Below, piece by piece: positions 35,435-44,648 of a stretch of 64,000 nt of DNA. The stretch lies in the NCBI RefSeq assembly GCF_001042905.1, contig NZ_JYLB01000005.1, positions 310,001 through 374,000 on the forward strand, in the 5' to 3' direction. Source of the stretch: Pseudomonas lini (GTDB lineage: Bacteria > Pseudomonadota > Gammaproteobacteria > Pseudomonadales > Pseudomonadaceae). The first letter of the stretch is position 1, and each line of letters begins with the position of its first letter. The position numbers were made by a program, and so were the translations under genes. Under the pieces are notes generated by a model, which saw nothing but the letters and a program-made list of their open reading frames with translations, ran no database searches and had not been told where the DNA came from.

Positions 35435-35508
35435 CTTCGCGGGCAAGCCTCGCTCCTACAGGATTTGTGTTCGCCGCAGAACTGTAGGAGCGAGGCTTGC
35501 CCGCGAAG
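35435..35508. repeat. REPIN of the CTGTAGGAGCGAGGCTTGCC family
   Basis: Perfect 27-base arms at 35435-35461 and 35482-35508, 20 bases apart. Same family as 15222-15315. Together with the putP terminator it occupies most of the putP-vgrG gap; the remaining 175 bases contain two small hairpins (35565-35583 and 35644-35670) and no gene. Confidence 0.9.
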
Positions 35509-35682
35509 AGGCCATCCGCAGCAACACACTACATCTGCGAGGAATGTCTGTAGCCAAACATCCCGATTTTTGAAGGAAAAATCCCTAAAAAAGCAGGACA
35601 AATCTGATTTCCCTGTCCCTCCCTCAACACCCCTTGTCGCTCATGCAGAATCGCCCGCCTTCATTCTGCAGAGACACATCGG

Positions 35683-37701
35683 ATGTTCGCGCCTGCCAAT
35701 CAACCGCGTTTCATGTTGACCCTAGACGGCGTCCAGAATGAGCTCAAGGTACTTGAGTTCACGGGCAAGGAAGCCATCAGCCAACCCTACCGTTTTGACC
35801 TGGAACTGGTCAGTGAGCGCCCGGATCTAGAACTCGAAAGCCTGCTGCACCGTCAGGCGTTTCTGAGTTTCGATGCGCAAGGTTCCGGTATTCACGGTCA
35901 GATTTTTCGCGTCGGCCAGAGCGATTCCGGCCAACGTCTGACGGGCTACCAAATCAGTCTCGTACCGCGTCTGGCGTACCTCGCTCGGCGCATCAATCAG
36001 CGAATTTTCCAGCACAAAAGTGTGCCGACGATTGTCACGCAAATCCTCAAAGACCACGGCATCCAGCGCGATGCCTACGAGTTCCAGCTCGGCAGCAACT
36101 ACCCCGAGCGCGAGTACTGCGTGCAATACACCGAAAGCGATCTGGCATTCATCCAGCGGTTATGTGCAGAAGTCGGCATTCATTACCACTTCCAGCACAG
36201 CCCCGACGGGCATCTGTTGGTGTTCGGCGATGATCAGACGGTTTTCCCCCGGCTGCCCGAGCCGACGCTGTACCTGCCGGGCAGCGGGATGGCGGCAGAT
36301 GCACCAGCGATCAAGCGTTTCAACGTGCGGCTGGAAACCCGGACCACCGCGGTCACTCGCCGGGACTACGACTTCCATAAACCGCGTTTACAACTCGAAA
36401 GCCGCCTCGACAGTGAGCAGCGACCGGTGCTCGAGGACTACCACTATCCCGGCCAATTCACCGATCGCGATCACGGTAAACAACTGGCTCAACGGGCTCT
36501 GGAGCGCCACGCTGCAGATTACCGCCAAGCCGAAGGTCGCGGCGACGAATCTGCTTTGGTCAGTGGGCATTTCCTACACCTCGCCGAACACCCGCGTCAG
36601 ACGTGGAATGACCTGTGGTTGATCACCGAAATCGAACACCGTGGCCGACAGCCGCAGGTGCTGGAAGAGTCGGCCACCAGCGACAGCCCGGATGATTTCC
36701 AAGGCTATCGCAATACCTTTCTGGCGACGCCGTGGGACGTTTCCTTTCGCCCGCCGCTGGGGCCAGAAAAGCCACGCATGCTTGGCTATCAGCCCGCCGT
36801 GGTTACCGGCCCGACTGACAGCGAAATCCATTGCGACGAGTACGGCCGGGTCAAGGTTCAACTCGCCTGGGACCGTGACGGTCAGCTCAACGAGCATTCC
36901 AGTTGCTGGTTGCGTGTCGCCACTGGCTGGGCGCATGACCGCTACGGCAGCGTGATGATTCCGCGCGTCGGCATGGAAGTGCTAGTGGGGTTCGTCGACG
37001 CCGATGCCGACAAACCGCTGGTCATGGGTTGCCTGCCCAACGCGGCGACCCCGGTGCCACTCGATCTGCCGGCGGACAAGACCCGCAGCATTTTCCGCAG
37101 CCAAAGTAGTCCCGGTGGCGGCGGTTACAACGAATTGCGCATCGAGGATCGCAAAGGCGCCGAGGAAATCTACCTGCGCGCCCAGCGAAACTGGACTCAG
37201 CATGTACTGAACGATCAACAGGTACAGGTCGATAACCAGCGCAGCATCGTCGTCACCGGCACCGCCCGCCATGAGTTGAAGGCTGACGAAAAACGCATCA
37301 CCCACGGTCAGCGCCAGACCGAAGTGCGGCTGGACGATCACCTGGTGGTGGTCGGCGACCGACACATTCGCGTGACCAGTCAGGCCCTCAACGCCAGTCA
37401 GCAATTCCACGTCAGCGCCGGCCAGCAAGTGGTCATCGACGGCGGCGCCAGCGCGACCATTCAAGCAGGGGGGCAGTGGATCAACATCGGCCCCGGCGGA
37501 ATTTTCAGCAGCGTGCCGATTCAGGTCGGTGGTGCGCCGATGGCAGCCATGGCGGCGGTGCCGAGCCTGCCGGATGCTCCGTTGAAACTCGCAGCCGCCC
37601 CAGCGGCGCTGCTCAGTGCCGCACAAATACTCAGCCTGCAAAGTGACGCGCCATTCTGCGAAGAATGCGAGCGCTGCAAGGACGGTGTTTGTGCCGCCTG
37701 A
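35683..37701 (+). CDS. vgrG: type VI secretion system spike protein VgrG (TssI)
   Basis: 672 residues. The gp27-like base (FMLTLDGVQNELKVLEFTGK, CVQYTESDLAFIQRLCAEVG) is followed by the OB-fold/gp5 region with EIHCDEYGRVKVQLAWDRDG, SVMIPRVGMEVLVGFVDADA and DKPLVMGCLPNAATP, then the repetitive needle (DNQRSIVVTGTARHELKADE, QQVVIDGGASATIQAGGQW). The C-terminus ends in a Cys cluster (FCEECERCKDGVCAA). No enzymatic extension is present, so it is a carrier rather than a toxin. The next gene, a DUF4123 adaptor, overlaps it by 11 bases and then an Rhs effector, a standard effector-loading arrangement. No structural T6SS genes are in the window. Confidence 0.95.
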   Translation: MFAPANQPRFMLTLDGVQNELKVLEFTGKEAISQPYRFDLELVSERPDLELESLLHRQAFLSFDAQGSGIHGQIFRVGQSDSGQRLTGYQISLVPRLAYLARRINQRIFQHKSVPTIVTQILKDHGIQRDAYEFQLGSNYPEREYCVQYTESDLAFIQRLCAEVGIHYHFQHSPDGHLLVFGDDQTVFPRLPEPTLYLPGSGMAADAPAIKRFNVRLETRTTAVTRRDYDFHKPRLQLESRLDSEQRPVLEDYHYPGQFTDRDHGKQLAQRALERHAADYRQAEGRGDESALVSGHFLHLAEHPRQTWNDLWLITEIEHRGRQPQVLEESATSDSPDDFQGYRNTFLATPWDVSFRPPLGPEKPRMLGYQPAVVTGPTDSEIHCDEYGRVKVQLAWDRDGQLNEHSSCWLRVATGWAHDRYGSVMIPRVGMEVLVGFVDADADKPLVMGCLPNAATPVPLDLPADKTRSIFRSQSSPGGGGYNELRIEDRKGAEEIYLRAQRNWTQHVLNDQQVQVDNQRSIVVTGTARHELKADEKRITHGQRQTEVRLDDHLVVVGDRHIRVTSQALNASQQFHVSAGQQVVIDGGASATIQAGGQWINIGPGGIFSSVPIQVGGAPMAAMAAVPSLPDAPLKLAAAPAALLSAAQILSLQSDAPFCEECERCKDGVCAA

Positions 37702-38428
37702 TGCCTTGTCACCTCTCGCCTGGCTGGAACGCCAGCCGCTGAAACCGTCGGAGCAACTGTTCGCGATCTTCAGCAGTGCCAGTGCTGCTGAACCGTTCAA
37801 AGCCTGGCAACGCTCGATCACGGCTCAAGCGCCGAGCCCGATCTGGGCCGACACCGCGTATGCCGAGTGGGAAGCGGTGATGCCCTATGTCGGAATCGTC
37901 GCGGCTGGCAGTGAGTTTCTGGAGTGGGTCGCCACTACTGAGTCTCGTGACTGGGGTTGGCTGGCGGTTTCTTCTGCCCCTCAAGAAGCGCTGGTCGAAC
38001 ATTTGCGCAGTCTCACTCAAGTTCTTTTACCAAACGGCAACGTGGTGTTTTTCCGTTTTTGGGATGCGCGTTATTTGTTGTCGATTCTGCAGTCTGTCGA
38101 CGTTAACGCCACGCAGTTAATGCCTGTCATCGAGCGTTGTTTGATCAATGGGCAACCGCTCGATATCGGTGGCAGTGCATTGAAAACCGCTAGGGATTTT
38201 CCGTGGTGGGAAGTTTCTGAATCACTGCTCAAACACCTCTCCACTGAGTCCGCCACAACCCGCATCAACAACTTGATGAAGTGGTTGAACGAAGACCGCC
38301 CAGACCTTTACGAAGCGCTTTCCGAAAGTGTGTTGCGGCACAAAGTCGCGACCTTTTTGCAAGCGCCGGACCTGCCTCAAGCACCGAAATCAGCTTTGGT
38401 GGATTACCTGATATCGGAGCTGGACTGA
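37691..38428 (+). CDS. DUF4123 effector-loading adaptor (Tap/TEC type)
   Basis: 245 residues if the GTG at 37691 is used; AAGGA lies about 10 bases upstream and there is no in-frame ATG nearby. It overlaps the vgrG end by 11 bases. The DUF4123 region is recognised by PLKPSEQLFAIFSSASAAEP, MPYVGIVAAGSEFLEW, and NVVFFRFWDARYLLSILQSV. Proteins of this family bind a specific effector and mount it on the cognate VgrG without being secreted. The stop overlaps the Rhs start (TGATG), so VgrG, adaptor and effector are made together. Confidence 0.88.
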   Translation: MPPDALSPLAWLERQPLKPSEQLFAIFSSASAAEPFKAWQRSITAQAPSPIWADTAYAEWEAVMPYVGIVAAGSEFLEWVATTESRDWGWLAVSSAPQEALVEHLRSLTQVLLPNGNVVFFRFWDARYLLSILQSVDVNATQLMPVIERCLINGQPLDIGGSALKTARDFPWWEVSESLLKHLSTESATTRINNLMKWLNEDRPDLYEALSESVLRHKVATFLQAPDLPQAPKSALVDYLISELD

Positions 38429-41400
38429 TGGATCAGATCGTACGGATCGAGCAGGAGCTCGACGGTTTCAAAGACACCTTGAGTTTGTATCGCCAGCAAC
38501 TTGGCAGCTTCTTGAGCAGGAGTGCGAACAGGGTTAGCCGGGCGATGGATATGCCGTCGCTGATGGACATGGAGCGGCTGATAAAACTTGGGAACACCAC
38601 GACTGCTGTGAGCAGTGGCGATGATGATTTCTTGTCGGGTGTTGCGCAGTGTCCGGCAAATGGAATTCTGGAAATCGAGAGCAAGTTCGAATCAGTTTAT
38701 GACATTCCGTTGGGGAATATTCAGGTCGATGTGATCGCCATGGATGGCGGTAAGTCGACGCCTGTGACGCTCGATGAGAACGGCAAAGGGAAGTTCGAAG
38801 GCTTACCCGGAAAGTTCTATCGCGTTCATGTCCAGAGTGAAGTCACCCCAACTCAAATCGATGATCTGTTCTCCTCCTACGATGGCCTGACCATAGAGCT
38901 GGAGGGCTGGCTGCGCAAGGAGTGGGAAGGGTTCAAACCGCAATGGTCGCAGCAATCGACATCGGCATCGTTAGCGGCAGTGGGCAATGGAGTGCTCGCA
39001 GGAAGTTGGGCTGCGATTCAGGCTGTTTGGGATGGCATTGGTGAACTCACCGACATCCTGAAAGACCCCGACGCCTTTGCCGAAAAGCTCGGTGAAAGTG
39101 CCGGTCAACTCGCCGATCTGGCCGTCACTGCCCCAGACAAAATGGAAAAGGCCATGTTGCTGGCCAGCGACGAGGCAGCACTGTGTTTGCTGGTACGCAC
39201 CGCAGTGCTATGGCTCGAAGCATTGCCACCTTCGCAACTTGCCGGGTCCTCGGCTGAAGCCATTTCCAAGGTCGTGGTCGGTTTGGTCATCGACTTGTTA
39301 ATTGGCTTGGTGCTGAGTGTCGTGGGGGTAGGCATTGCCTGGCTGACGGTGCGCCTGGCCAAGTACAGCGCGCAGATTTTTCAGGCCGCAATGGGCTTCG
39401 TGAAGTCGATGGTCGCGATCATCAACAACTTCATGGAGTACGTCGACCGCTATAAAAAAGTCGCCGCGCGCGGTGTTGCAGCGGGACTGAAAAAGGGTCG
39501 CATGCAATTGCGCTGGAATGGCCGCAAGAACACCACACTGAAAAAAGACGAACACCACGACGACGTCCCGGATCAGGCGAAAAACCCCAACGGCGACAGC
39601 GCCGATTCCGCGGATAAAACCGCCACCAACAAATGCCCGGTGTCGATGGTCACCGGCGAAGAACTGCTGACCCTCACCGACGGTGCGCTGGACGGGCTCC
39701 TGTCGTTCGACTTCACCCGGCTCTATCGCACCAGTGCTGCCGAGATCGACTGCGGGCTGGGTTTTGGCTGGAGTCATTCGCTCGCCCATCGGTTGGAAAT
39801 TGACGGCGATCAGGTCATCTGGATCGACCACGAAAACCGCCGTACCCCGTTTCCATTACCGAACCATGAACGCCCGGCGATCCACAATAGCCTGTCGCGC
39901 GCGGCGATTTATCTCGGCGATGAGCCCGAAGAACTGATCCTCGCCCAGGCCGGCGATGAATTGCGTTTCTACCACTTCCACAACGGTCGGCTGACGGCGA
40001 TCAGCGACGCGTACGACAACCGATTGCGCGTCAGCCGCGACCGCCAGCAGCGCATCCAGCGCCTCGACAACGGCGCCGGCCGCGCCTTGCTGTTGCGCTA
40101 TGACCGCGCCCATCTGATCGCCGTCGACTACCAGCGTTTCGTTCCGGCGCAGACCCTCGCCGAGGCGACCTGGCACACCGAGCAGACGCTGGTCAGTTAT
40201 CGCTACGACGAATGCGATCAGCTGATCGAAGCGAGCAACGCCGCCGGGGAAAGCGAGCGCTACGACTACGACGACCGGCACGTGATTTTGCAGCGGCAAC
40301 TGGCCGGTGGCGCGAGTTTCTTCTGGGCGTGGGAACGGTCCGGCAAGGCGGCGCGCTGCGTCCGGCACTGGGCGTCGTTTGCGCAGATGGATGCGTGCTA
40401 CGTCTGGGACGACCAGGGCAGCGTCACGGTTCATAACGTCGATGGCAGCCAAGAGGTTTATCTCCACGACGACCGCGCACGGCTGGTGCGCAAGGTCGAG
40501 CTGGATGGTGGCGAACAGCTCAAGGCCTATGACGATCAGGGCCGGTTGGTGGCCGAGCAGGATCCGCTCGGGGCCGTCACTGAATACCGCTACGACGACG
40601 TCGGACGGTTGGTGGCGCTGATTCCGCCGGAAGACGAGCCAACGACCTTCGAGTATCGCAACGGTTTCCTGCATGCGCGCTATCGCGGCAAGGCCGTATG
40701 GAAATACCAGCGCAATGCGCAGGGCAATGTCACCGAGGCGACCGATCCTGACGGGCAGGTCACCCACTATCACTACGACGAACAAGGCCGACTGCTGTCG
40801 ATCCGCTACCCGGACACCAGCCGGCATGTGTTCGTCTGGAATGCCTTGGGGCAACTGGTCGAAGAAACCTTGCCGGACGGTGGGCAGCGACGCTTTTCCT
40901 ACGATGCGCTGGGGCGGCAGACGACCCGTCAGGACGAACACGGAGCGGTCACCCGTTACCAGTGGGACGCCGTCGGCCGACTGATCCAGACGACGTTGCC
41001 TACCGGTGCCACTCGCGGATTCAGCTACAACGCCTACGGCAAGATCACCGCTGAACGCGATGAACTCGGCCGCGTCACCCGCTACGAATACGCCGACGAC
41101 CTGCACCTGGTCAGCCGCCGGATCAATCCGGATGGAACCCAGCTCCAGTACCGCTACGACAACGCGCAGCTGCTGCTCACGGAAATCGAAAACGAATCCG
41201 GTGAAAAATATCGGCTGGACTACACGGCCAACGGCCTGATCCGACAGGAAACCGGATTCGACGGCCGCCGCACCGCGTATGCCTACGACCTCAACGGCCA
41301 CCTGCTGGAGAAAACCGAGTTCGGCGACGACGGCTCGCAACTGGTTACGGCTTATGAGCGGGACCCGGCCGGACGGCTGCTGACCAAGACCCTGCCCGAC

Positions 41401-43236
41401 GGCATCCAGGTCGAGTACCGCTACGACTCGCTGGGTCGATTGATCAGCGTCGACGATGGCCACGACCATCCGCTGGAATTCGAGTACGACCAGCAGGATC
41501 GCCTGATCACCGAACATCAGGGCTGGGGCACCTTGCGTTATGCCTATGACGCCTGCGGCCAGCTCAACCGCCTGCGCCTGCCAGACGGCAGCAAACTCGA
41601 TTACCACCACGCCAAGGGCGGCGCGCTGACGGCGATCGATCTCAACGGCGCGCGTCTTACAACCCACACGTACATATCCGGCCGCGAACAGCAACGTCAG
41701 CAAGGCCTGCTGCTCAGCGAATATGCCTACGACGATCAGGGCCGACTAAAGGCCCACGCTGTCAGCCAACAGCAAAAAAACCTCTACCGCCGCGACTATG
41801 CCTACGGCCTCAACGGCAATCTCGACCAGATCGCCGACACCCGCCACGGCCAGCGCAGCTACCAGTACGACCCGCTCAACCATCTGACCCGCGTCCGCCA
41901 TTCCCGCGACGCCCCACCGGAAACCTTCGCCCACGATCCGGCCGGCAACCTGCTGATGCAGGACCGTCCCGGCGCCGCGAAGGTGCTGGGTAATCGCCTG
42001 CTCATGCAGGGCGACCGCCACTACGACTATGACCCCTTCGGCAACCTCATCCGCGAACGCCGCGGCACCGCGCAGAAACTCGTCACCGAATACCGTTACG
42101 ACTGCCAGCACCGGCTGATCGGCGTCACCACCCCGGACGGTTGTTGCTCAAGCTACTGCTACGACACCTTCGGTCGTCGCATCGCCAAAACCGTTGATGG
42201 CAAAACCACCGAGTTCTTCTGGCAGGGCGACCACCTCGTCGCCGAAAGCAGCCGCGAACATTACCGCAGCTACGTCTACGAACCCGGCAGCTTCCGCCCG
42301 CTGGCGATGCTCGACGGCAAAGGCCCGAAAAAGGCCTGCCCGTTTTACTACCAACTCGATCACCTCGGCACGCCACAGGAACTGACGGATTACGGCGGCG
42401 ACATCATCTGGTCGGCGAAGTACAACGCCTACGGCAAGGTCACCAGCCTCAAACACGACGCGGGAGAACAACTCGAACAGCCGCTACGTTTTCAAGGGCA
42501 GTACTTCGACGCCGAGAGCGGCCTGCACTACAACCGGCATCGCTACTACAATCCGGATATTGGTCGGTACCTGACGCCGGACCCGATCAAGTTGGCGGGT
42601 GGGCTGAACCAGTACCAGTACACGCCGAACCCGACGGGGTGGGTTGATCCGTTGGGGTTGAGCGGGAATTGCCCGCCGCCGAATAAGCCTGGGTGTGGGG
42701 CGCCGGATGATACGACTGGCGCTAAGGTTGATGAAGGTGAGCCGGCGCTGCCGAAGCTGACAGGTGATCAGCGGAGGGCGCGGATTGATGAGTTGGCTGA
42801 GGCGAATGCGAAGCGCCGTGTTGAAGAAATGGAAGCAAAATACGATATGCACACAGTCAAAAAACACAGCTCAGAAATATCTGACCAAGCGCTCAAACAA
42901 CGAGCAGTTAATGGGGCCGATCCTCATACCGGTGAGGTTCCGAAAGGCGCTAAAGGGAACTCGAGCTCTCAATTCAGAAACTGGCGTATGCATTTGGGGG
43001 CGTTGAATAAAGCTATGACAAGGGAAGCGTTAGGTTTGAGCCCGCATACAGGGAAGGACCACAATCAGTATCCGATTGTAAGGATGGAACTACCTGGGGC
43101 CGGGCGTGGTTATAAGCCAAACAAGAAAGACGTTAGTAGACCAAGACTAAATGAAGATCTGAATTGGTTTGAAGTTAAGTTCAATAAGGATAATGTGCTG
43201 CGGCCTTTTACTGCTTATCCTTCGGGGGGGGAGTGA
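38428..43236 (+). CDS. T6SS Rhs polymorphic toxin with uncharacterised C-terminal nuclease-like domain
   Basis: 1602 residues from the ATG at 38428 (TGATG overlap with the adaptor, GGAG upstream). Residues ~1-280 hold an N-terminal coiled region and a transthyretin-like segment. A hydrophobic stretch (VVVGLVIDLLIGLVLSVVGV, near 285-310) follows, and then DUF6531 from about 403 (CPVSMVTGEELLTLTDG). Many YD repeats run to ~1390, ending in the Rhs core with self-cleavage motif DPLGL (1407-1411). The last ~190 residues are the variable toxin: His1475 and His1480 (MHTVKKH), a Ser-rich SSSQFRNWRMHLGAL, and a terminal FTAYP. This pattern resembles BECR-fold RNase toxins, which is inference. No PAAR domain is seen. 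DNA becomes AT-rich at the toxin tip. Confidence 0.92.
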   Translation: MDQIVRIEQELDGFKDTLSLYRQQLGSFLSRSANRVSRAMDMPSLMDMERLIKLGNTTTAVSSGDDDFLSGVAQCPANGILEIESKFESVYDIPLGNIQVDVIAMDGGKSTPVTLDENGKGKFEGLPGKFYRVHVQSEVTPTQIDDLFSSYDGLTIELEGWLRKEWEGFKPQWSQQSTSASLAAVGNGVLAGSWAAIQAVWDGIGELTDILKDPDAFAEKLGESAGQLADLAVTAPDKMEKAMLLASDEAALCLLVRTAVLWLEALPPSQLAGSSAEAISKVVVGLVIDLLIGLVLSVVGVGIAWLTVRLAKYSAQIFQAAMGFVKSMVAIINNFMEYVDRYKKVAARGVAAGLKKGRMQLRWNGRKNTTLKKDEHHDDVPDQAKNPNGDSADSADKTATNKCPVSMVTGEELLTLTDGALDGLLSFDFTRLYRTSAAEIDCGLGFGWSHSLAHRLEIDGDQVIWIDHENRRTPFPLPNHERPAIHNSLSRAAIYLGDEPEELILAQAGDELRFYHFHNGRLTAISDAYDNRLRVSRDRQQRIQRLDNGAGRALLLRYDRAHLIAVDYQRFVPAQTLAEATWHTEQTLVSYRYDECDQLIEASNAAGESERYDYDDRHVILQRQLAGGASFFWAWERSGKAARCVRHWASFAQMDACYVWDDQGSVTVHNVDGSQEVYLHDDRARLVRKVELDGGEQLKAYDDQGRLVAEQDPLGAVTEYRYDDVGRLVALIPPEDEPTTFEYRNGFLHARYRGKAVWKYQRNAQGNVTEATDPDGQVTHYHYDEQGRLLSIRYPDTSRHVFVWNALGQLVEETLPDGGQRRFSYDALGRQTTRQDEHGAVTRYQWDAVGRLIQTTLPTGATRGFSYNAYGKITAERDELGRVTRYEYADDLHLVSRRINPDGTQLQYRYDNAQLLLTEIENESGEKYRLDYTANGLIRQETGFDGRRTAYAYDLNGHLLEKTEFGDDGSQLVTAYERDPAGRLLTKTLPDGIQVEYRYDSLGRLISVDDGHDHPLEFEYDQQDRLITEHQGWGTLRYAYDACGQLNRLRLPDGSKLDYHHAKGGALTAIDLNGARLTTHTYISGREQQRQQGLLLSEYAYDDQGRLKAHAVSQQQKNLYRRDYAYGLNGNLDQIADTRHGQRSYQYDPLNHLTRVRHSRDAPPETFAHDPAGNLLMQDRPGAAKVLGNRLLMQGDRHYDYDPFGNLIRERRGTAQKLVTEYRYDCQHRLIGVTTPDGCCSSYCYDTFGRRIAKTVDGKTTEFFWQGDHLVAESSREHYRSYVYEPGSFRPLAMLDGKGPKKACPFYYQLDHLGTPQELTDYGGDIIWSAKYNAYGKVTSLKHDAGEQLEQPLRFQGQYFDAESGLHYNRHRYYNPDIGRYLTPDPIKLAGGLNQYQYTPNPTGWVDPLGLSGNCPPPNKPGCGAPDDTTGAKVDEGEPALPKLTGDQRRARIDELAEANAKRRVEEMEAKYDMHTVKKHSSEISDQALKQRAVNGADPHTGEVPKGAKGNSSSQFRNWRMHLGALNKAMTREALGLSPHTGKDHNQYPIVRMELPGAGRGYKPNKKDVSRPRLNEDLNWFEVKFNKDNVLRPFTAYPSGGE

Positions 43237-43652
43237 TGTTGCGAGATCCATTTTTAAATGAAGAGTTTCAACCAGATTTGATGTGGTTTATTGGCGTTTT
43301 TGATGTTTATGATCGCGAGGAAACTCGGGGTGCGGAACTGGAAGTATTTAATCCTAATGACCGCTTTGACAGAGCGGAGCTGATCAAAAGATACAGCTTG
43401 AATCTAGGTTATCTGTCCTATAGACATAAGCTCGTGCTGATGGATTTTCTAGCGGAAAAGCTAAGCGATGCGTCTTATGATTTTCAGAGTTTGTTTGATA
43501 TAGATGAAGAAGATGCAGGTAGTTGGCCGCGTGGTGAGTGGTATGCATTGGAGGATCCCCGTGGATTTCTTCAAGATGTCTATTTGTTGGCTCAGGAGGC
43601 ATGGAAGGAAGATCTTCTTTTGGCGAGTCTTGAAGATCGGGACAGTTGGTGA
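43236..43652 (+). CDS. probable immunity protein for the Rhs toxin
   Basis: 138 residues from the ATG at 43236, overlapping the Rhs stop as TGATG (a GTG three bases earlier is also possible). The protein is acidic, with no signal peptide or membrane helix, so it would act in the cytoplasm. That fits a nuclease-type toxin. Sequence blocks include DLMWFIGVFDVYDREETRG and DEEDAGSWPRGEWYALEDPR. I do not recognise a family. The function rests on position: the gene directly after an Rhs toxin tip is normally the cognate immunity gene. Confidence 0.7.
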   Translation: MLRDPFLNEEFQPDLMWFIGVFDVYDREETRGAELEVFNPNDRFDRAELIKRYSLNLGYLSYRHKLVLMDFLAEKLSDASYDFQSLFDIDEEDAGSWPRGEWYALEDPRGFLQDVYLLAQEAWKEDLLLASLEDRDSW

Positions 43653-43707
43653 TGGATAAGGTGGTGCCTGTCAGTCGGACTCCCGCGCGTCGGCATTCTC
43701 AAGAGTA

Positions 43708-44102
43708 ATGAATAAATTCGTCCCCTTTATGCCTAAGAAGTATAGTGCGCTTATCATGGAGATTGACGAGGTCGTCGAGGAGGCGTTTGTTTTGTTTGTC
43801 AATGGCGTAATAATCCAATGCTTTATTAACTTCTGTCCATTTAAAATTGAAATCGGTAAAACTTACGAGGTTGAGTTTGAATTGGTTTTGCCTGATAGCA
43901 TCGACATGGAAGTAAGTCAGGATGAATATATTGGAGTTGAAATGGAGGATGATAATTTTTCATGTGTGTTGGCGGGCTATTAGATGGTGCCGTATTAAGG
44001 TCTTTTATTGATTTCGATGCTCAAGATATTCATTATGACTACCCGTTTTTTAACCAGAAATTTATTAAAATAAATGTGATTCGTATTGATGTGACTTTTT
44101 GA
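43708..44102 (+). pseudogene. displaced immunity-like gene, apparently frameshifted
   Basis: An ATG at 43708 opens an acidic 91-residue frame (MNKFVPFMPKKYSALIMEID) that stops at 43983. A second frame overlapping its end (43962-44102) reads on in the same style (SFIDFDAQDIHYDYPFFNQK, then INVIRIDVTF), as if a single indel near 43960-43975 broke one gene of about 130 residues. The ATG overlaps the stop of a short upstream frame (43652-43708, ending ARRHSQE) as TAATG, the coupling seen between toxin tails and immunity genes. AT-rich. It could instead be two short real genes; no family is recognised. Confidence 0.5.
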
Positions 44103-44121
44103 TTTTGGTGCCGGATTTTGA

Positions 44122-44361
44122 GCGGCGGGGGGCGGATATATTCTCAATTGGCGGGCAGGCCAACAAAGAGGATGGGTTTATTTTTGCTGCCAGCTTCGAG
44201 ACACTCAGATCATTATTAGTGACTCTGTCCCTTATCCAGTTGGAGTTGTTTTAAGACGTAGAGCATCCACCGTTATGCCTGTATCCGGGGTGTATCTACT
44301 TTTACGCAAGGACCAGCGAATGCCAGATGGTTATCGAATACATACAGGATATGCAGAGTAA
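44122..44361 (+). pseudogene. remnant of an RNase A-like (CdiA-CT type) toxin domain
   Basis: An open frame of 79 codons with no start codon follows a stop at 44119-44121 and ends with TAA at 44359-44361. Its translation includes ILNWRAGQQRG, PYPVGVVLRRRASTVMPVSG and YLLLRKDQRMPDGYRIHTGY. This strongly resembles the C-terminal half of bacterial RNase A-like toxins (a W-L-AG segment, then G-xx-RG, V-GV-VVLRRD and GY-I-TAYP). The stop overlaps the next ATG (TAATG). The following gene is a CdiI_2-type immunity protein, the known partner of this toxin family. The N-terminal half and delivery domain are missing, so it is an orphan toxin tip left after Rhs tip replacement. Confidence 0.65.
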
Positions 44362-44648
44362 TGAGCGCAAGATTTCCGGCACTATTTCAGTTCTTGGCTG
44401 GCTACTTTCATGAGGATTGGAGCTGTGATCACGAGTCAGAAGATGATGTCGTTCGATCGTTTGTTGCTGAATCTTCTCCAGAAAGGATTTCTCAAGTGAA
44501 GGATGAGTTGCAGGTCGTTTTACGTTCTATCCAAAGTGAAGAGGAATTGCAGGTTTTTTTGTTTGAGGAAATTGGATGTTCTTACTATTACCCCTATGCG
44601 TGGCCCTCAGGTAAAGCATGGTTGGAGCATATTTTGAGCATGCTTTAG
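44361..44648 (+). CDS. CdiI_2-type immunity protein (orphan)
   Basis: 95 residues. The N-terminus FPALFQFLAGYFHEDWSCDH matches the pattern of contact-dependent-inhibition immunity proteins of the CdiI_2 type (FP-L-QFL-GYFHQDW), and the length is typical. It has no signal peptide. Its ATG overlaps the stop of a degraded RNase A-like toxin tip. It would protect against kin that still carry the complete toxin, so it may be retained even though its own toxin is broken. The family assignment is from recognised sequence pattern, not a search. Confidence 0.75.
   Translation: MSARFPALFQFLAGYFHEDWSCDHESEDDVVRSFVAESSPERISQVKDELQVVLRSIQSEEELQVFLFEEIGCSYYYPYAWPSGKAWLEHILSML

Noticed and set aside
35644..35670. 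Hairpin TGCAGAAT/ATTCTGCA before vgrG as a regulatory switch
   Set aside because: The stem is only 8 bp, AT-rich in part, and its effect on the ribosome site is speculative.
39856..41703. 615-codon open frame opposite the Rhs repeats
   Set aside because: The Rhs frame has clear YD repeats; the opposite frame is a shadow of those repeats.
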